A DNA stretch of 64,000 nucleotides from Beijerinckiaceae bacterium (GCA_027532775.1 JAPZTO010000006.1:1-64000); one strand, 5' to 3'; shown: positions 42,515-52,721, counted from the stretch's first letter. The notes: generated by a model not told the origin, from the sequence alone. A program made the numbers and translations.

Positions 42515-42591
42515 TGGTCGGGGTAGCAGGATTCGAACCTACGACCTGTAGTACCCAAAACTACCGCGCTACCAGACTGCGCTATACCCCG
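42515..42591 (-). tRNA. tRNA-Pro (anticodon TGG)
   Basis: A complete 77-nt cloverleaf reads from 42591. The acceptor CGGGGTA pairs with TACCCCG, the anticodon stem is GTAGT/ACTAC around TTTGGGT (anticodon TGG), and the T-arm contains TTCGAAT. The discriminator is A and CCA is encoded. Confidence 0.95.
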
Positions 42592-42671
42592 AGGGCCGGA
42601 TGGCCGAGGCTGTCCGGCTACCATGCCAGCCGGGGCGCGACAAGCCGGCTTGCGGCTGCCTGCCCCGCCGA

Positions 42672-43253
42672 TCAGCGGAACATCGGGTGGATGATCCGGT
42701 CTCCCGGTTTCAGGCCGAGCCGGTTGGCGACATTGGCGTTGAGTTCGAGCACCGCCCTCACCGGCACGCCGGAGGAAATCATCTTCTCGGATTCGGGCTC
42801 GGTCCGGCTCTCGATGCGATGGACGCGGCCATCGGCAAAGATGAAGATCATGTCGAGCGAGAGATAGGTGTTCTTCATCCACATCGTGACCAGCTGGTCG
42901 CGCTCGAAATCGAACAGCATGCCCTGGTCCTGCGGCATGGATTGCCGGAACATCAGACCGCGCGCGCGCTGGGCATCGTTCCGGGCGACCTCGACATTGA
43001 AGATGTGGCGCCTGTCCCCGGACTGGATCTCGAGCCGCTCGAGCTGGCCGGCACCGGCCATGCTGCCGCCCTGCCCGCTCGCACCTTGCGTGTTCTTCGC
43101 CGTCTCTTCCCATTTCTGGTACATGCGGTTGAGGTTGGTCGTCAGGGAAATACCGATCACGCCGACCAGGACAACAACCAATGCAAAAATGAAGACACGG
43201 GACCGGGCCTTGCCCCGCTCGACCGCCTTCGTGTGATCCAGCTTCTCGCTCAT
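42672..43253 (-). CDS. DUF192 family protein with N-terminal membrane anchor
   Basis: This 193-residue protein has an uncleaved-looking N-terminal helix (about residues 20-38) and a periplasmic DUF192 domain (about 80-193). Family landmarks are NDAQRARGLMFRQSMPQDQGMLF, MWMKNTYLSLDMIF and LKPGDRI. The function of DUF192 is unknown. The ATG at 43253 (MSEKL) was preferred to a longer frame because the residues before it look unrelated. It lies downstream of the cold-shock gene on the same strand, 138 bases away, an arrangement common in Rhizobiales. Confidence 0.85.
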   Translation of the reverse strand: MSEKLDHTKAVERGKARSRVFIFALVVVLVGVIGISLTTNLNRMYQKWEETAKNTQGASGQGGSMAGAGQLERLEIQSGDRRHIFNVEVARNDAQRARGLMFRQSMPQDQGMLFDFERDQLVTMWMKNTYLSLDMIFIFADGRVHRIESRTEPESEKMISSGVPVRAVLELNANVANRLGLKPGDRIIHPMFR

Positions 43254-43391
43254 GTTGCCGACGCCGTTTCCCGGCGCCCTTTCCAATCCGTGTTGAACTC
43301 GGGCGGCGGCCCTTTCGGGCGCCTTCCCAAGCAACTATCCACGATTATGTTAAAAAATTAATTCAACCGTGCCGCGAGAACGCGGCCGAGG

Positions 43392-44003
43392 TCAATGCGA
43401 CGCAGGGGGGTTTCCATCCTCTGCGATCCGGACCTCGGATGCCATCAGCCCCTTCGGCCCGTTTCCGAACCGGACATAGACCACCTCGCCGGGCGTCAGC
43501 TCGGCAATGCCCGTCCGGCGCAGGGTTTCCATATGGACGAAGATGTCCTCGGTCCCATCGCCCCTTGTGACGAAGCCGAAACCCCGCAGCCGGTTGAACC
43601 ACTTGACCACCACGCGCTCGAAGCCACCCGTCGGCGTGACCTGCACATGCGTGCGGGCCGGCGGCAACTGGGAGGGGTGGGTGGCGGTGGAGACATCCAT
43701 GGAAAGGATGCGGAAGGTCTGGTAGCCGCGCTGCCGCTCGATGGCCTCCACCACGATGCGCGCGCCTTCCGGTGCTGTCTGGTAGCCATCCCGCCGGAGG
43801 CAGCTGACATGCAGGAGGACATCCGGCATGCCGTTGTCCGGAATGATGAAGCCGAAGCCCTTGGAGACGTCGAACCATTTGATCCGACCGGAAATCTCGA
43901 CCAGGTCGAGCGGCTGGTCATCCTGCCGCAGATCAGCCTCCCCGGCCGATCCCGGAACCAGGAAGCGATTGCCAAAACCCTTGGCGCCGAAATCTTCACC
44001 CAT
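43392..44003 (-). CDS. Two-domain cold-shock protein
   Basis: The 203 residues contain two cold-shock domains. The first (about 35-105) has IKWFDVSKGFGFIIPD, and the second (about 125-195) has VKWFNRLRGFGFVTRGDG and DIFVH. Both carry the aromatic nucleic-acid-binding motifs. Tandem CSD proteins act as RNA or single-stranded DNA chaperones in alphaproteobacteria. The linker is Pro-rich. The gene is followed downstream by the DUF192 gene. Confidence 0.88.
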   Translation of the reverse strand: MGEDFGAKGFGNRFLVPGSAGEADLRQDDQPLDLVEISGRIKWFDVSKGFGFIIPDNGMPDVLLHVSCLRRDGYQTAPEGARIVVEAIERQRGYQTFRILSMDVSTATHPSQLPPARTHVQVTPTGGFERVVVKWFNRLRGFGFVTRGDGTEDIFVHMETLRRTGIAELTPGEVVYVRFGNGPKGLMASEVRIAEDGNPPASH

Positions 44004-44198
44004 CGCAACACACGGCCCGCGTTAAGTTCGTTGTGCCTGTACTCTCCGAACGGGCCGGAGATCACCGACGCACAACGAATCTTTCTCCTGCGTTAACCAT
44101 GCCTTCAACTCCGTGAGTTCGGCAATCCCTAAACATCACGCGGAAGCATCAGGAGCGATGAATATCCACGACCACTTTCGCTTTTGCCGATTTTCGCT

Positions 44199-44945
44199 TC
44201 AACCGGCGTCAATCTGCCTGAAAATCGGGCCGATCTCGCCGCGCCAGACGTGATCCGCCAGATCATCGAGCGGGGTCGGCTCGCGGTTGATGATCACCAG
44301 CGTGGCTCCGTTCTGGCGTGCAAGGACCGGCAGCTCGGCGGCGGGATAAACGACGAGCGAGGAGCCGGCCACGAGGAAGAGATCGCAGGATCGCGCGAGC
44401 TCCACGGCGCGGGCCATGGCGCCGGCCGGCATGCGCTGGCCAAAGGAGATGGTCGCGCTTTTGACCAGCCCGCCGCAGGCTTCACAGGCAGGGGCGTGGC
44501 CATGCGCCTCGAAATGGGCGCGGATGGGCGCGAGCTCATGCCGCTGGCCGCATTCGAGGCAGCTGGCATAGGTGCCGTTGCCATGGATCTCGACCACCTG
44601 ATCCGGCGGCAGGCCGGCAGCCTGGTGCAGGCCATCGATATTCTGCGTGATCAGGCCGGCGAGGCGACCGGCGTGATGGAGTTTGGCGAGGGTGCGATGG
44701 CCCTCGGCGGGCTGCGCATCGCGGTAGAGATCATCCATCGTGAACTTGCGCCGCCAGGCCTCGCGGCGAGCCGCAGCGCTGCTGACGAAGGCGTCGAAGG
44801 GAATCGGCTTGTTCGCCATCCAGGGCGAGCCGGGCGAGCGGAAATCCGGCACGCCGCTCTCCGTCGACATGCCCGCCCCTGTGAAGGCAACGATCCGGCG
44901 CGCCTTTGCGAGGATATCGAGCAGGCCGGAAGGCGCCGCGCTCAT
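44199..44945 (-). CDS. cobB: NAD-dependent protein deacylase (sirtuin)
   Basis: This 248-residue protein has all sirtuin landmarks: GAGMSTESGVPDFRS (NAD site), QNIDGLHQAAG, the catalytic His in HGNG, and two Cys pairs of the zinc module (CLECG and CEACGG). GSSLVVYP and NREPTP form the C-terminal NAD contacts. It removes acetyl or other acyl groups from lysine. The ATG at 44945 overlaps the KDPG aldolase stop by four bases, so the pair is co-translated. Confidence 0.92.
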   Translation of the reverse strand: MSAAPSGLLDILAKARRIVAFTGAGMSTESGVPDFRSPGSPWMANKPIPFDAFVSSAAARREAWRRKFTMDDLYRDAQPAEGHRTLAKLHHAGRLAGLITQNIDGLHQAAGLPPDQVVEIHGNGTYASCLECGQRHELAPIRAHFEAHGHAPACEACGGLVKSATISFGQRMPAGAMARAVELARSCDLFLVAGSSLVVYPAAELPVLARQNGATLVIINREPTPLDDLADHVWRGEIGPIFRQIDAG

Positions 44946-45577
44946 TGCCCGAGGGCGGCCGCCGCCCGGGCAAGCGCCGTGATCTCGTCCCAGTGGCCGG
45001 CGGCGATGGACGCCTTCGGCACCATCCACGAACCGCCGATGCAGAGGACATTGCCGAGGGCGAGATAGGTGCCGGCATTGGCCGGCGAAATGCCGCCTGT
45101 CGGGCAGAAGCGCAGGTCGCCGAGCGGGCCGGCAACCGATTTCAGGTAGTCGACGCCGCCCGCAGCTTCGGCCGGGAAGAATTTCAACTCGTGAAAACCC
45201 ATTTCCATCAGCGCGAGCATTTCCGACACGGTCGCCGCGCCGGGCAGGCAGGGAATGCCGCTCTCTGCCACAGCGTGGCCGAGCTTCTCCGAGGTGCCGG
45301 GCGTGACGAGGAAGCGCGCGCCGGCATCGCGGGCCTCGCCGATCTGCGAGGGTGTCAGGACCGTGCCGATGCCGAGCACGAGATCGGGGCATTCGCGGGC
45401 GATCGCCTCGCAACCGCGCAGGGCGGCATCGGTCCGCAGGGTAACTTCGACGACATCGATCCCGCCGGCCTGGAGGGCGCGGGCCAGCGGCACGGCATCC
45501 TCCACGCGGTCCAGCGTGATGACAGGAATGACACGGGCCTTGCCGAGGAGCGGGGAAAAGCGCGGGAGGACAGTCAT
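44942..45577 (-). CDS. eda: 2-dehydro-3-deoxyphosphogluconate aldolase (KDPG/KHG aldolase)
   Basis: This 211-residue class I aldolase has VIPVITLDRVEDAVPLARAL at the N-terminus, the catalytic Glu in VEVTLRT, the Schiff-base Lys in ELKFFPAE and the phosphate site FCPTGGIS. It splits KDPG into pyruvate and glyceraldehyde-3-phosphate in the Entner-Doudoroff pathway. No edd is nearby. It is encoded before, and overlaps, the sirtuin gene. The ATG at 45577 follows a GGGAGGA site. Confidence 0.92.
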   Translation of the reverse strand: MTVLPRFSPLLGKARVIPVITLDRVEDAVPLARALQAGGIDVVEVTLRTDAALRGCEAIARECPDLVLGIGTVLTPSQIGEARDAGARFLVTPGTSEKLGHAVAESGIPCLPGAATVSEMLALMEMGFHELKFFPAEAAGGVDYLKSVAGPLGDLRFCPTGGISPANAGTYLALGNVLCIGGSWMVPKASIAAGHWDEITALARAAAALGQ

Positions 45578-45673
45578 GGGCACCTTGAGGGCTGGAAGCG
45601 CAACGCCAAGTGGGGCACAAAGCGTTATCCCCGAGCGCCCTCCCGGCGCAAGCATCCAGCTTGAGGAATGATC

Positions 45674-46114
45674 ATGGAATATCTGCACACGATGGTGCGC
45701 ATCCGGAATGTCGAGGAAAGCCTCCGCTTCTACCGCGATGCCCTCGGCCTTGTCGAAACGCGGCGCATCGACAACCAGCAAGGGCGGTTCACGCTCATCT
45801 TCCTGGCGGCGCCGGGCGATGTCGAACATGCCAAAGCCCACAAATCCAAGGAAGTGGAACTGACCTATAACTGGGATGCCGAGGACTATGCGGGCGGGCG
45901 GAATTTCGGCCATCTCGCCTATCGCGTCGACAATATCTACGAGACCTGCGCCCATATCCAGGCGATGGGCTACACGATCCTCCGCCCGCCCCGCGAGGGC
46001 CGGATGGCTTTCGTGAAGTCACCGGACGGCATCTCGGTCGAGTTGCTCCAGAAGGGCGACAACCTGCCCGTGGCCGAGCCCTGGGCCAGCATGCCGAATA
46101 CCGGAAGCTGGTAA
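45674..46114 (+). CDS. gloA: Glyoxalase I (lactoylglutathione lyase, VOC family)
   Basis: This 146-residue VOC protein starts MEYLHTMVRIRNVEESLRF with the first metal His, has GLVETRR, LTYNWD and NFGHLAYRV with the second ligands, and SPDGISVELLQ near the end. It isomerises the hemithioacetal of methylglyoxal and glutathione. The ATG at 45674 has GAGG at seven bases, better than the ATG two codons upstream. It diverges from eda and is convergent with a lipoprotein gene. Confidence 0.85.
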   Translation: MEYLHTMVRIRNVEESLRFYRDALGLVETRRIDNQQGRFTLIFLAAPGDVEHAKAHKSKEVELTYNWDAEDYAGGRNFGHLAYRVDNIYETCAHIQAMGYTILRPPREGRMAFVKSPDGISVELLQKGDNLPVAEPWASMPNTGSW

Positions 46115-46133
46115 CACCTGCCCCGAAAAGGCA

Positions 46134-46165
46134 CCCCGCCGCGGAACGTTTCAGCTGCGGCGGGG
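46134..46165 (-). terminator. Hairpin between convergent gloA and lipoprotein genes
   Basis: CCCCGCCGC at 46134-46142 pairs with GCGGCGGGG at 46157-46165. On the minus strand the stem is followed after a few bases by a short T-run (CCTTTTC), so it could terminate the lipoprotein transcript. There is no T-run on the plus side. Confidence 0.5.
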
Positions 46166-46194
46166 AAGCCGTTCAGGCTGTTGTTTCGTGCAGG

Positions 46195-46773
46195 CTACTG
46201 GTTGGTGACCGTGGTCGTGCAGCGACCGTCGATGCAGGTCGTCGTCTCGATCCGGCAGACATTGTTGATGCAATTGCGCTTGGTCGAGGTGGAGCGATTC
46301 TCGCGCTGGAACGTGCTGGTATTCACATTGGCGGGGCGCGGCGGCTGGACAACAGCCGGGCGCACCATCGGCGCGGTGGTGGTCTGCGGGCGCGGTGCCG
46401 GGCGCGGCGGGTTAAGCGCCTGGATGAGTGCCTGACGGTTGCGTTCGGATTCGCGGCGGTCCGCCGCTTCCCGGCGCAGGTCATCGTCGGGGATCGGCAT
46501 CCCGCGCGAGGCCAAAGCCGCGCCAGCTTCGGTGTTCCCCCAGCGGGCGGACTCGGTCAGATAATAGACGATGACATTCTCTTCCTGCGGGAAGCCGGCG
46601 ACGCCGCGCTGATGGCATTGCGCCACGGCGTAGAGATAGGTTCCGGAGCGCGGAAAGGCCTTGGCGGCCTGGCACCATGCCGGCGAATAGGCCGGCTCCG
46701 TCTGGAGCTGGAGTTCCGGCGTGCACGCGCCCAGCGCCATGGCCATCGTGATGGCCGCGATCAGTTTCTTCAT
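46195..46773 (-). CDS. Small lipoprotein with Pro-rich C-terminal half
   Basis: This 192-residue protein has a lipoprotein signal peptide ending in LGAC, with lipidated Cys17. The middle part (about 30-95) resembles one or two Sel1/TPR-like helical repeats (YAVAQCHQRGVAGF, ESARWGNTEAGAALASRG). The C-terminal part is Pro- and Thr-rich with several Cys (NCINNVCRIE, CIDGRC) that may form disulfides. The specific role is unknown. It has no obvious operon partner. Confidence 0.78.
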   Translation of the reverse strand: MKKLIAAITMAMALGACTPELQLQTEPAYSPAWCQAAKAFPRSGTYLYAVAQCHQRGVAGFPQEENVIVYYLTESARWGNTEAGAALASRGMPIPDDDLRREAADRRESERNRQALIQALNPPRPAPRPQTTTAPMVRPAVVQPPRPANVNTSTFQRENRSTSTKRNCINNVCRIETTTCIDGRCTTTVTNQ

Positions 46774-46967
46774 GGTTCGAACCCCTGTCCTTGCGCGGGA
46801 TTGAACCAGCCATCATGCTGACAGACAAGCGGAAAAGCGCAGGCTTCACCAAAAATACCGCCTAGTCCATCCGGCGCTAGGACGGCATTCTTGCCGCCGC
46901 CGCAGTGTCGGAATCAAAGGCCGGTGGGCTGACGAAAATCGGATGCCTTGTCCACCGGCATGGACCA

Positions 46968-47001
46968 TCAGCGGCGCCCGGCCAGGGCCAGACGCCGCTG
47001 A
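46968..47001. terminator. Hairpin downstream of the oxoprolinase-type gene
   Basis: TCAGCGGCG at 46968-46976 pairs with CGCCGCTGA at 46993-47001, directly after the minus-strand stop at 47009. The loop of 16 bases contains further GGCC complementarity. There is no U-tract, so it is only a probable terminator or 3' stabilising structure. Confidence 0.4.
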
Positions 47002-47008
47002 CGGGATA

Positions 47009-50000
47009 TCATTCCGCGGCTTGCGGCCGACCATAGCCGCCCGGGGTCGGCGTCTCGATGATGATCGCCTCGCCGGGCTGCAGCACGGTCTGGTCGCAGC
47101 CTTTCAGCACCACGATCTCGCCCGAAAGACGCCGGACGCTGTTCTTGCCGACAAGGCCGTTCGCGCCGCCCTTCAAGCCGAAGGGCGGAACCCGGCGATG
47201 ACCGGAGAGCAGCGCGCAATCCATCGTCTCGAGGAACCGGATGCGGCGATGCGTGCCATCGCCGCCGCGCCATTGCCCGGCCCCGCCCGAGCCACGCCGG
47301 ATGTGGAAATCCTCCAGCACGACGGGGAAGCGCAGTTCGAGGATCTCCGGATCGGTCAGACGCGAATTGGTCATGTGGGTATGCACGCCCGGCGTGCCAT
47401 GCCAGCCGGGGCCGGCCGGCGAACCGGAGCAGATCGTCTCGTAATACTGGTGCTTGTCATTGCCATAGGTCAGGTTGTTCATGGTGCCCTGCGCGCCGGC
47501 CATCGCCCCCAGCGCGCCGAACAGGCAGTTGGTCACAGCCTGGCTGACCTCGACATTGCCCGCCACCACGGCGGCCGGGTATTTCGGCGTGAGCATGGTG
47601 CCCGGCGGCACGATGATCTGGATCGGCCGGAGGCAGCCGGCATTCATCGGGATGCTGTCTTCCACCATGACGCGGAAGACATAGAGCACCGCCGCGCGGG
47701 TCACCGGTTCGGGCGCGTTGAAATTGTCGTCCCGTTGCGGCGAGGTGCCGGTGAAATCGACCGTGGCCTCGCGCTTTTCGCGGTCGACCGTGATCTTCAC
47801 CTTGATACGGCAGCCCTGGTCCATCTCGTATTCGAAGACGGCATCATGCAACCGGGCGATGACGCGGGCGACGCTCTCGGCGGCGTTGTCCTGCACATGG
47901 CCCATATAGGCCTGCACGACATCGAGGCCGAAGCCGTCGATCATTTTCTCGAGTTCCGCCACGCCCTTGGCATTGGCGGCGATCTGCGCCTTCAGGTCAT
48001 TGACGTTCTGGACGACGTTGCGGACCGGATATTTCGCGCCGGTCAGCAGCTTCACCAGCGCTTCCTCGCGGAAGGTCCCCTCATCGACCAGCTTGAAGTT
48101 GTCGATATAGACGCCTTCTTCCTCGATATTGACCGCCAGCGGCGACATCGATCCCGGCGCGATGCCGCCGATATCGGCATGGTGGCCGCGGCTGGCGACC
48201 CAGAAGAGCAGCTTCTCGCCCTCCGGGTCGAAGACCGGCGTGCAGACGGTGATGTCGGGCAGATGCGTACCACCGTTATACGGCGCGTTGATCGCATAGA
48301 CATCACCCGGCTTGATCACCGGATTGCCCTTGATGATGCTCTCGACCGAACGGTCCATCGAGCCGAGATGCACGGGCATGTGCGGCGCATTGGCGACGAG
48401 GCGGCCCTCATTGTCGAAGACGGCGCAGGAGAAATCGAGCCGCTCCTTGATGTTGACCGAATAGGCCGTGTTCTGGAGCGCCACGCCCATCTGCTCGGCG
48501 ATGGACATGAAGAGGTTGTTGAAGATCTCGAGCAGCACGGGATCGGCCTCGGTGCCGATGGCCTTGGCGCGGCGGAGTTCCTCGCGCCGGGTCAGGACAA
48601 CATGGTCCTTCGGCGTGACGCGCGCCTCCCAGCCCGGCTCGACCACGATGGTCTGGTTCGGCTCGATCAGGATGGCCGGGCCCATGAAGCGGGCGCCGGG
48701 CTTCAGATCGGCGCGGAGATGGATCGCCGCGTCCTGCCAGGCGCCCTGGCTGAAGAAGCGGGTCCGGTGCCGGGCGGCCGGGCTCGAATCCGGCGCGGCC
48801 ACGCTCGGCTCCTCGAAGCCCGAGCCGCCGCCGATGGCCTCGACCGAGATGGCCTCGATCACCACCGGCTTGGCGCTGTCGGTAAAGCCGAACCGGGCGC
48901 GATGCGCGGTCTCGAAGCGCGAGCGGAGGGCCTGCGGTCCATCGCCCGGCTTCCAGGTGATCTCGATCGGGCTGTCCGTGCCGGCATAGCGCAGGTGAAG
49001 CTCGATCACGAGGCGGACAGCCTCACGGGCGATGCCCTGCCGCGCCACTTCCGACACCGCCTCGGCGCCGATGGAGGTCTCGGCCTTGCGGACATGCTCG
49101 GCCACGTCACCTGCCAGCGGCACTTCCGAGGCGACTTGCCGCGTCGCACGGATCGAGGCGAGGCCCATGCCGTAGGCCGAAAGCAGGCCCGAATAGGGAT
49201 GGATCAGGATTTCTGTCATGCCGAGATGATCGGCCACGAGGCAGGCATGCTGGCCGCCGGCACCGCCGAAGCAGTTGAGCGCATAGCGCGTCACATCATA
49301 GCCGCGCTCGACCGAGATCTTCTTGATCGCGTTGGCCATGTTCATCACGGCGATCGCGATGAAGCCATCGGCGATTTCCTCGGCACTCTTGCCGGGCACC
49401 TTGGCGGCGAGTTCGGCGAATTTCGCCTTCACCGCCCCGACATCGAGGCGCTCGTCACGCTTCGGGCCGAAAATCGCGGGGAAGAAATCCGGGTTGAGCT
49501 TGCCGACCATGACATTCGCGTCGGTCACGGCCAGCGGGCCGCCATTGCGGTAGCAGGCGGGGCCGGGATTGGCACCGGCGGAATCCGGCCCGACGCGGAA
49601 GCGAGCGCCATCGAAATGCAGGATCGAGCCGCCACCGGCCGCAACCGTGTGGATGCGCATCATCGGGGCCCGCATGCGGACACCTGCGACTTCCGTCTCG
49701 AAGGCGCGCTCGAACACGCCGTCATAATGGGCGACATCGGTCGAGGTGCCGCCCATATCGAAGCCGATCACGCGGCCGAAGCCGGCGGATTTGCCGGTTT
49801 CCGCCAGCGCGACGACGCCGCCGGCCGGGCCGGACAGGATGGCATCCTTGCCCTGGAACAGCTCGGCCGCGGTGAGGCCGCCGGAGGACATCATGAACAT
49901 CAGGCGGATGCCCGTCCGCCCGACATCCAGTTCCTCGGAAACCTGGCTGACATAACGCGAGAGGATCGGCGAGAGATAGGCATCGACCACGGTCGTATCG

Positions 50001-50641
50001 CCGCGGCCAACCAGCTTGACGAGCGGGGAGACCTCATGGCTGACCGAGACCTGCGGAAAGCCGAGGGCACGGGCCATTTCCGCGACCTTCCGCTCATGGG
50101 CGGGGTAGCGATAGGCATGCATGAAGACGATGGCGACCGCCTGGACGCCCCGCGCCTTCAGTGCTTCGAGCGCCTTGAGCGTGCCGGCCTCGTCGAGCGG
50201 GGTCTCCACCGTGCCATCAGTCAGGATCCGCTCATCCACCTCGACCACATCGGAATAGAGCAGTTCCGGCTTGATGATTTCCTTGGCAAAGATATCCGGC
50301 CGCGCCTGATAGCCCAGTTCGAGGGCATCGCGGAAACCGCGCGTGGTGATCAGCACGGTCCGCTCGCCCTTGCGCTCGAGCAAGGCATTGGTGGCCACGG
50401 TGGTCCCCATGCGCACCTCGCCGACAAGCCCGGCGGGGATCGGCGCGCCGGTCTCGAGGCCGAGAAGCTCGCGGATTCCCTGCACAGCGGCATCTCGATA
50501 GACGCGCGGATTTTCCGACAGCATCTTCCTGGCATGAAGGTTGCCAGCGGGATCGCAGCCGATCACATCGGTGAAAGTGCCACCGCGATCGATCCAGAAA
50601 TTCCAGACTTTTTCGTTGCTTGACCTGTTCGTCGCGGACAT
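47009..50641 (-). CDS. Fused hydantoinase A/B protein (5-oxoprolinase/N-methylhydantoinase type)
   Basis: This 1210-residue protein joins HyuA-type domains (about 10-690), beginning with [13 protein letters not shown] as an actin/ASKHA-like ATP-binding motif, to a HyuB-type domain (about 700-1205) starting at [20 protein letters not shown]. The fused layout is that of eukaryotic OPLAH-type 5-oxoprolinase and some bacterial enzymes. It hydrolyses 5-oxoproline or hydantoin-like rings using ATP. The ATG at 50641 follows GGGAGG at five bases. It is divergent from a D-glutamate-cyclase-family gene, which strengthens the 5-oxoproline interpretation. Confidence 0.87.
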   Translation of the reverse strand: MSATNRSSNEKVWNFWIDRGGTFTDVIGCDPAGNLHARKMLSENPRVYRDAAVQGIRELLGLETGAPIPAGLVGEVRMGTTVATNALLERKGERTVLITTRGFRDALELGYQARPDIFAKEIIKPELLYSDVVEVDERILTDGTVETPLDEAGTLKALEALKARGVQAVAIVFMHAYRYPAHERKVAEMARALGFPQVSVSHEVSPLVKLVGRGDTTVVDAYLSPILSRYVSQVSEELDVGRTGIRLMFMMSSGGLTAAELFQGKDAILSGPAGGVVALAETGKSAGFGRVIGFDMGGTSTDVAHYDGVFERAFETEVAGVRMRAPMMRIHTVAAGGGSILHFDGARFRVGPDSAGANPGPACYRNGGPLAVTDANVMVGKLNPDFFPAIFGPKRDERLDVGAVKAKFAELAAKVPGKSAEEIADGFIAIAVMNMANAIKKISVERGYDVTRYALNCFGGAGGQHACLVADHLGMTEILIHPYSGLLSAYGMGLASIRATRQVASEVPLAGDVAEHVRKAETSIGAEAVSEVARQGIAREAVRLVIELHLRYAGTDSPIEITWKPGDGPQALRSRFETAHRARFGFTDSAKPVVIEAISVEAIGGGSGFEEPSVAAPDSSPAARHRTRFFSQGAWQDAAIHLRADLKPGARFMGPAILIEPNQTIVVEPGWEARVTPKDHVVLTRREELRRAKAIGTEADPVLLEIFNNLFMSIAEQMGVALQNTAYSVNIKERLDFSCAVFDNEGRLVANAPHMPVHLGSMDRSVESIIKGNPVIKPGDVYAINAPYNGGTHLPDITVCTPVFDPEGEKLLFWVASRGHHADIGGIAPGSMSPLAVNIEEEGVYIDNFKLVDEGTFREEALVKLLTGAKYPVRNVVQNVNDLKAQIAANAKGVAELEKMIDGFGLDVVQAYMGHVQDNAAESVARVIARLHDAVFEYEMDQGCRIKVKITVDREKREATVDFTGTSPQRDDNFNAPEPVTRAAVLYVFRVMVEDSIPMNAGCLRPIQIIVPPGTMLTPKYPAAVVAGNVEVSQAVTNCLFGALGAMAGAQGTMNNLTYGNDKHQYYETICSGSPAGPGWHGTPGVHTHMTNSRLTDPEILELRFPVVLEDFHIRRGSGGAGQWRGGDGTHRRIRFLETMDCALLSGHRRVPPFGLKGGANGLVGKNSVRRLSGEIVVLKGCDQTVLQPGEAIIIETPTPGGYGRPQAAE

Positions 50642-50691
50642 CGCAGCCTCCCGGATTGCGCCATTCTTGTGGCACATATGTAAAACGTCGA

Positions 50692-50726
50692 TAATTTGTT
50701 GACAAGATGAAAATGTGAGATAGCCT
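50692..50726. promoter_or_regulatory. Divergent promoter/operator region between oxoprolinase and D-glutamate cyclase genes
   Basis: The AT-rich gap contains TTGACA (50699-50704) followed after 16 bases by TAGCCT on the plus strand. The overlapping minus-strand TTGTCA (50705-50700) precedes TACATA after 17 bases. TTGT-TG-ACAA (50696-50705) is an inverted repeat overlapping both -35 boxes and is well placed as an operator. The -10 boxes are weak. Confidence 0.35.
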
Positions 50727-50797
50727 TATTCACAGGCGCCGATGATCGGCGAACCTCAACCGGCATCAAGACCGGGCAAACAGGAAGGGAGATCCGC

Positions 50798-51631
50798 ATG
50801 AGCCATGCGGTGAGTTCTGTGGCCGAGGCGCCCCGGGCGCTGCCGGCCCATGTCCGGATTTCTGCCGAGGCCACGCGCCGGGCGATCCGCGACGGCGAGT
50901 TTGCCGGCCCGACCAGCGGCCTCGCGCCGGGCAAGGTGCAGGGCAATCTCTGCATCCTCCCGAAAGATCTCGCGGCTGACTTCCTCCGTTTCGCCCAGCT
51001 CAATCCGAAGCCCTGCCCGGTCATCGGGATGAGCGAGCCGGGCAGCCCATTCGTGCCGATGCTCGGCGCTGGCATCGACCTCCGCACCGACCTGCCCCGC
51101 TACCGCGTCTGGCGGAAGGGCGAACTGGTCGACGAACCGACGGACCTGATGGCGCATTGGCGTGATGATCTCGTTGCCTTCGTGATCGGCTGCAGCTTCT
51201 CCTTCGAGGAAGCGCTGATCGAGGACGGCATCCCGCTGCGCCATGTGAGCTGCGGCAGCAATGTCGCGATGTACCGGACCTCGATCGCCTGCACGCCAGC
51301 CGGACCGTTTTCCGGGCCGATGGTCGTCTCGATGCGGCCGCTCAAGCCGGCCGATGCCATCCGCGCGGTGCAGATCACCTCGCGCTTTCCGGCCGTGCAC
51401 GGCGCGCCGGTCCATATCGGCAAGCCCGAACTGATCGGCATCGCAGACCTCGCCCGGCCCGATTACGGCGACCCTGTCGAGATCCACGATGATGAATTGC
51501 CGGTCTTCTGGGCCTGCGGAGTGACGCCACAGGCGGTGATTGCGGCCGCCCGGCCCGATTTCGCCATCACGCATTACCCGGGATCGATGCTGATCACCGA
51601 TCTGAGGAATTCGCGGCTTGCCGCGTTGTGA
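50798..51631 (+). CDS. UPF0317/D-glutamate cyclase family protein (DUF1445)
   Basis: This 277-residue protein is a DUF1445/UPF0317 protein. Landmarks are [56 protein letters not shown] and the C-terminal [13 protein letters not shown] mammalian homologue is a D-glutamate cyclase converting D-glutamate to 5-oxo-D-proline, and bacterial relatives are annotated as putative hydro-lyases. Being divergent from a 5-oxoprolinase-type gene and upstream of a TRAP importer, it probably joins them in acidic or cyclic amino-acid catabolism. Confidence 0.85.
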   Translation: MSHAVSSVAEAPRALPAHVRISAEATRRAIRDGEFAGPTSGLAPGKVQGNLCILPKDLAADFLRFAQLNPKPCPVIGMSEPGSPFVPMLGAGIDLRTDLPRYRVWRKGELVDEPTDLMAHWRDDLVAFVIGCSFSFEEALIEDGIPLRHVSCGSNVAMYRTSIACTPAGPFSGPMVVSMRPLKPADAIRAVQITSRFPAVHGAPVHIGKPELIGIADLARPDYGDPVEIHDDELPVFWACGVTPQAVIAAARPDFAITHYPGSMLITDLRNSRLAAL

Positions 51632-51749
51632 CGAACGGCCGGCCGCCTCCGGGCGGCAGGCCAAAGGCCGTTGACCGCAAGGCCGGCGGTGAAACAAGCT
51701 CTGGCATGCCGGCTTTCCCTGCCGGTTGCCACAAAATGGGAGAACAGGG

Positions 51750-52721
51750 ATGAAGACGACGACCATGCTGCTGGCTTCGGCCGGCCTTGCCCTCCTCGCC
51801 GGCTCGGCGAATGCGCAGACGAAATGGGACATGCCGACCCCTTACTCGGATGGCACGTTCCAGACGGTCAATGTTCGTGAATTCGTGGCCGATGTGGCCA
51901 AGACCACGGGCGACAAGCTGCAGATCACCGTGCATTCCAATGCCAGCCTCGTGAAGATGCCGGAAATGAAGCGCGCCATCCAGTCCGGCCAGGCGCCGGT
52001 TGGCGAGATCCTCATCTCGGTCCTTGCCAACGAGGATGCGATGTTCGGCTTCGAATCCGTGCCGGGCCTTGCCCCCTCCTATGCCGAGGCGCGCAAGCTG
52101 CACAACCTTGCCAAACCGGCGATCGCTTCGCGGCTCGAGAAGCAGGGCATGATGTATCTCTACTCCGTCGCCTGGCCGCCGCAGGGCATCTACACCAAGG
52201 CGCCGATCAATGCGCTGGCCGACCTGAAGGGCACGAAGTTCCGCTCGTTCAACCCGGCCACAGCCCGGTTCGCGCAGCTGATCGGTGCCGTTCCGACCAC
52301 GATCCAGGTGCCCGAAATCGCGCAGGCCTTCCGGACCGGCGTGCTCGACGCGATGATCACCTCGGGTGCTACCGGCGTGGACCAGCAGGCCTGGGACTAT
52401 CTCAACCACTATTATGACACGCAGGCCTTCCTGCCGCAGAACCTCGTCTTCGCAAACAAGAAGGCGTTCGATGCGCTGCCGGCCGATGTGCAGAAGGGCG
52501 TGCTCGAGGCTGCTGCCCGTGCCGAGGATCGTGGCTGGAAGAAGAGCGAAGAGCTCAACGAAGGCTACAAGAAGACCCTCGCCGAAAAGGGCGTGAAGGT
52601 CCTCCCCGCCACGGCCGCCATGAAGGCCGAGATCGCGAAGATCGGCGAGACCATGGCCAAGGAATGGGCTGAAAAGGCCGGCCCGGACGGCGCCAAGCTG
52701 GTGGCCGATTTCAAGAAATAA
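51750..52721 (+). CDS. TRAP transporter substrate-binding protein (DctP family)
   Basis: This 323-residue protein has a signal peptide (residues 1-23, ending ANAQ) and the DctP binding fold. Landmarks include IQSGQAPVGEI, GVLDAMITS and the conserved Arg/Asn region KFRSFNPATA. TRAP receptors bind carboxylates in the periplasm. The ATG at 51750 follows GGGAGAACAGG. DctQ and DctM follow in order, so the importer is complete. Proximity suggests the substrate is a carboxylate such as 5-oxoproline or glutamate-like acids. Confidence 0.9.
   Translation: MKTTTMLLASAGLALLAGSANAQTKWDMPTPYSDGTFQTVNVREFVADVAKTTGDKLQITVHSNASLVKMPEMKRAIQSGQAPVGEILISVLANEDAMFGFESVPGLAPSYAEARKLHNLAKPAIASRLEKQGMMYLYSVAWPPQGIYTKAPINALADLKGTKFRSFNPATARFAQLIGAVPTTIQVPEIAQAFRTGVLDAMITSGATGVDQQAWDYLNHYYDTQAFLPQNLVFANKKAFDALPADVQKGVLEAAARAEDRGWKKSEELNEGYKKTLAEKGVKVLPATAAMKAEIAKIGETMAKEWAEKAGPDGAKLVADFKK

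Noticed and set aside
46943-50623. A very long plus-strand open frame opposite the oxoprolinase-type gene
   Set aside because: It mirrors the codon structure of the true gene on the other strand, has His/Arg/Gly/Asp-rich low-order sequence and no recognisable motif. GC-rich third positions create such antisense frames.
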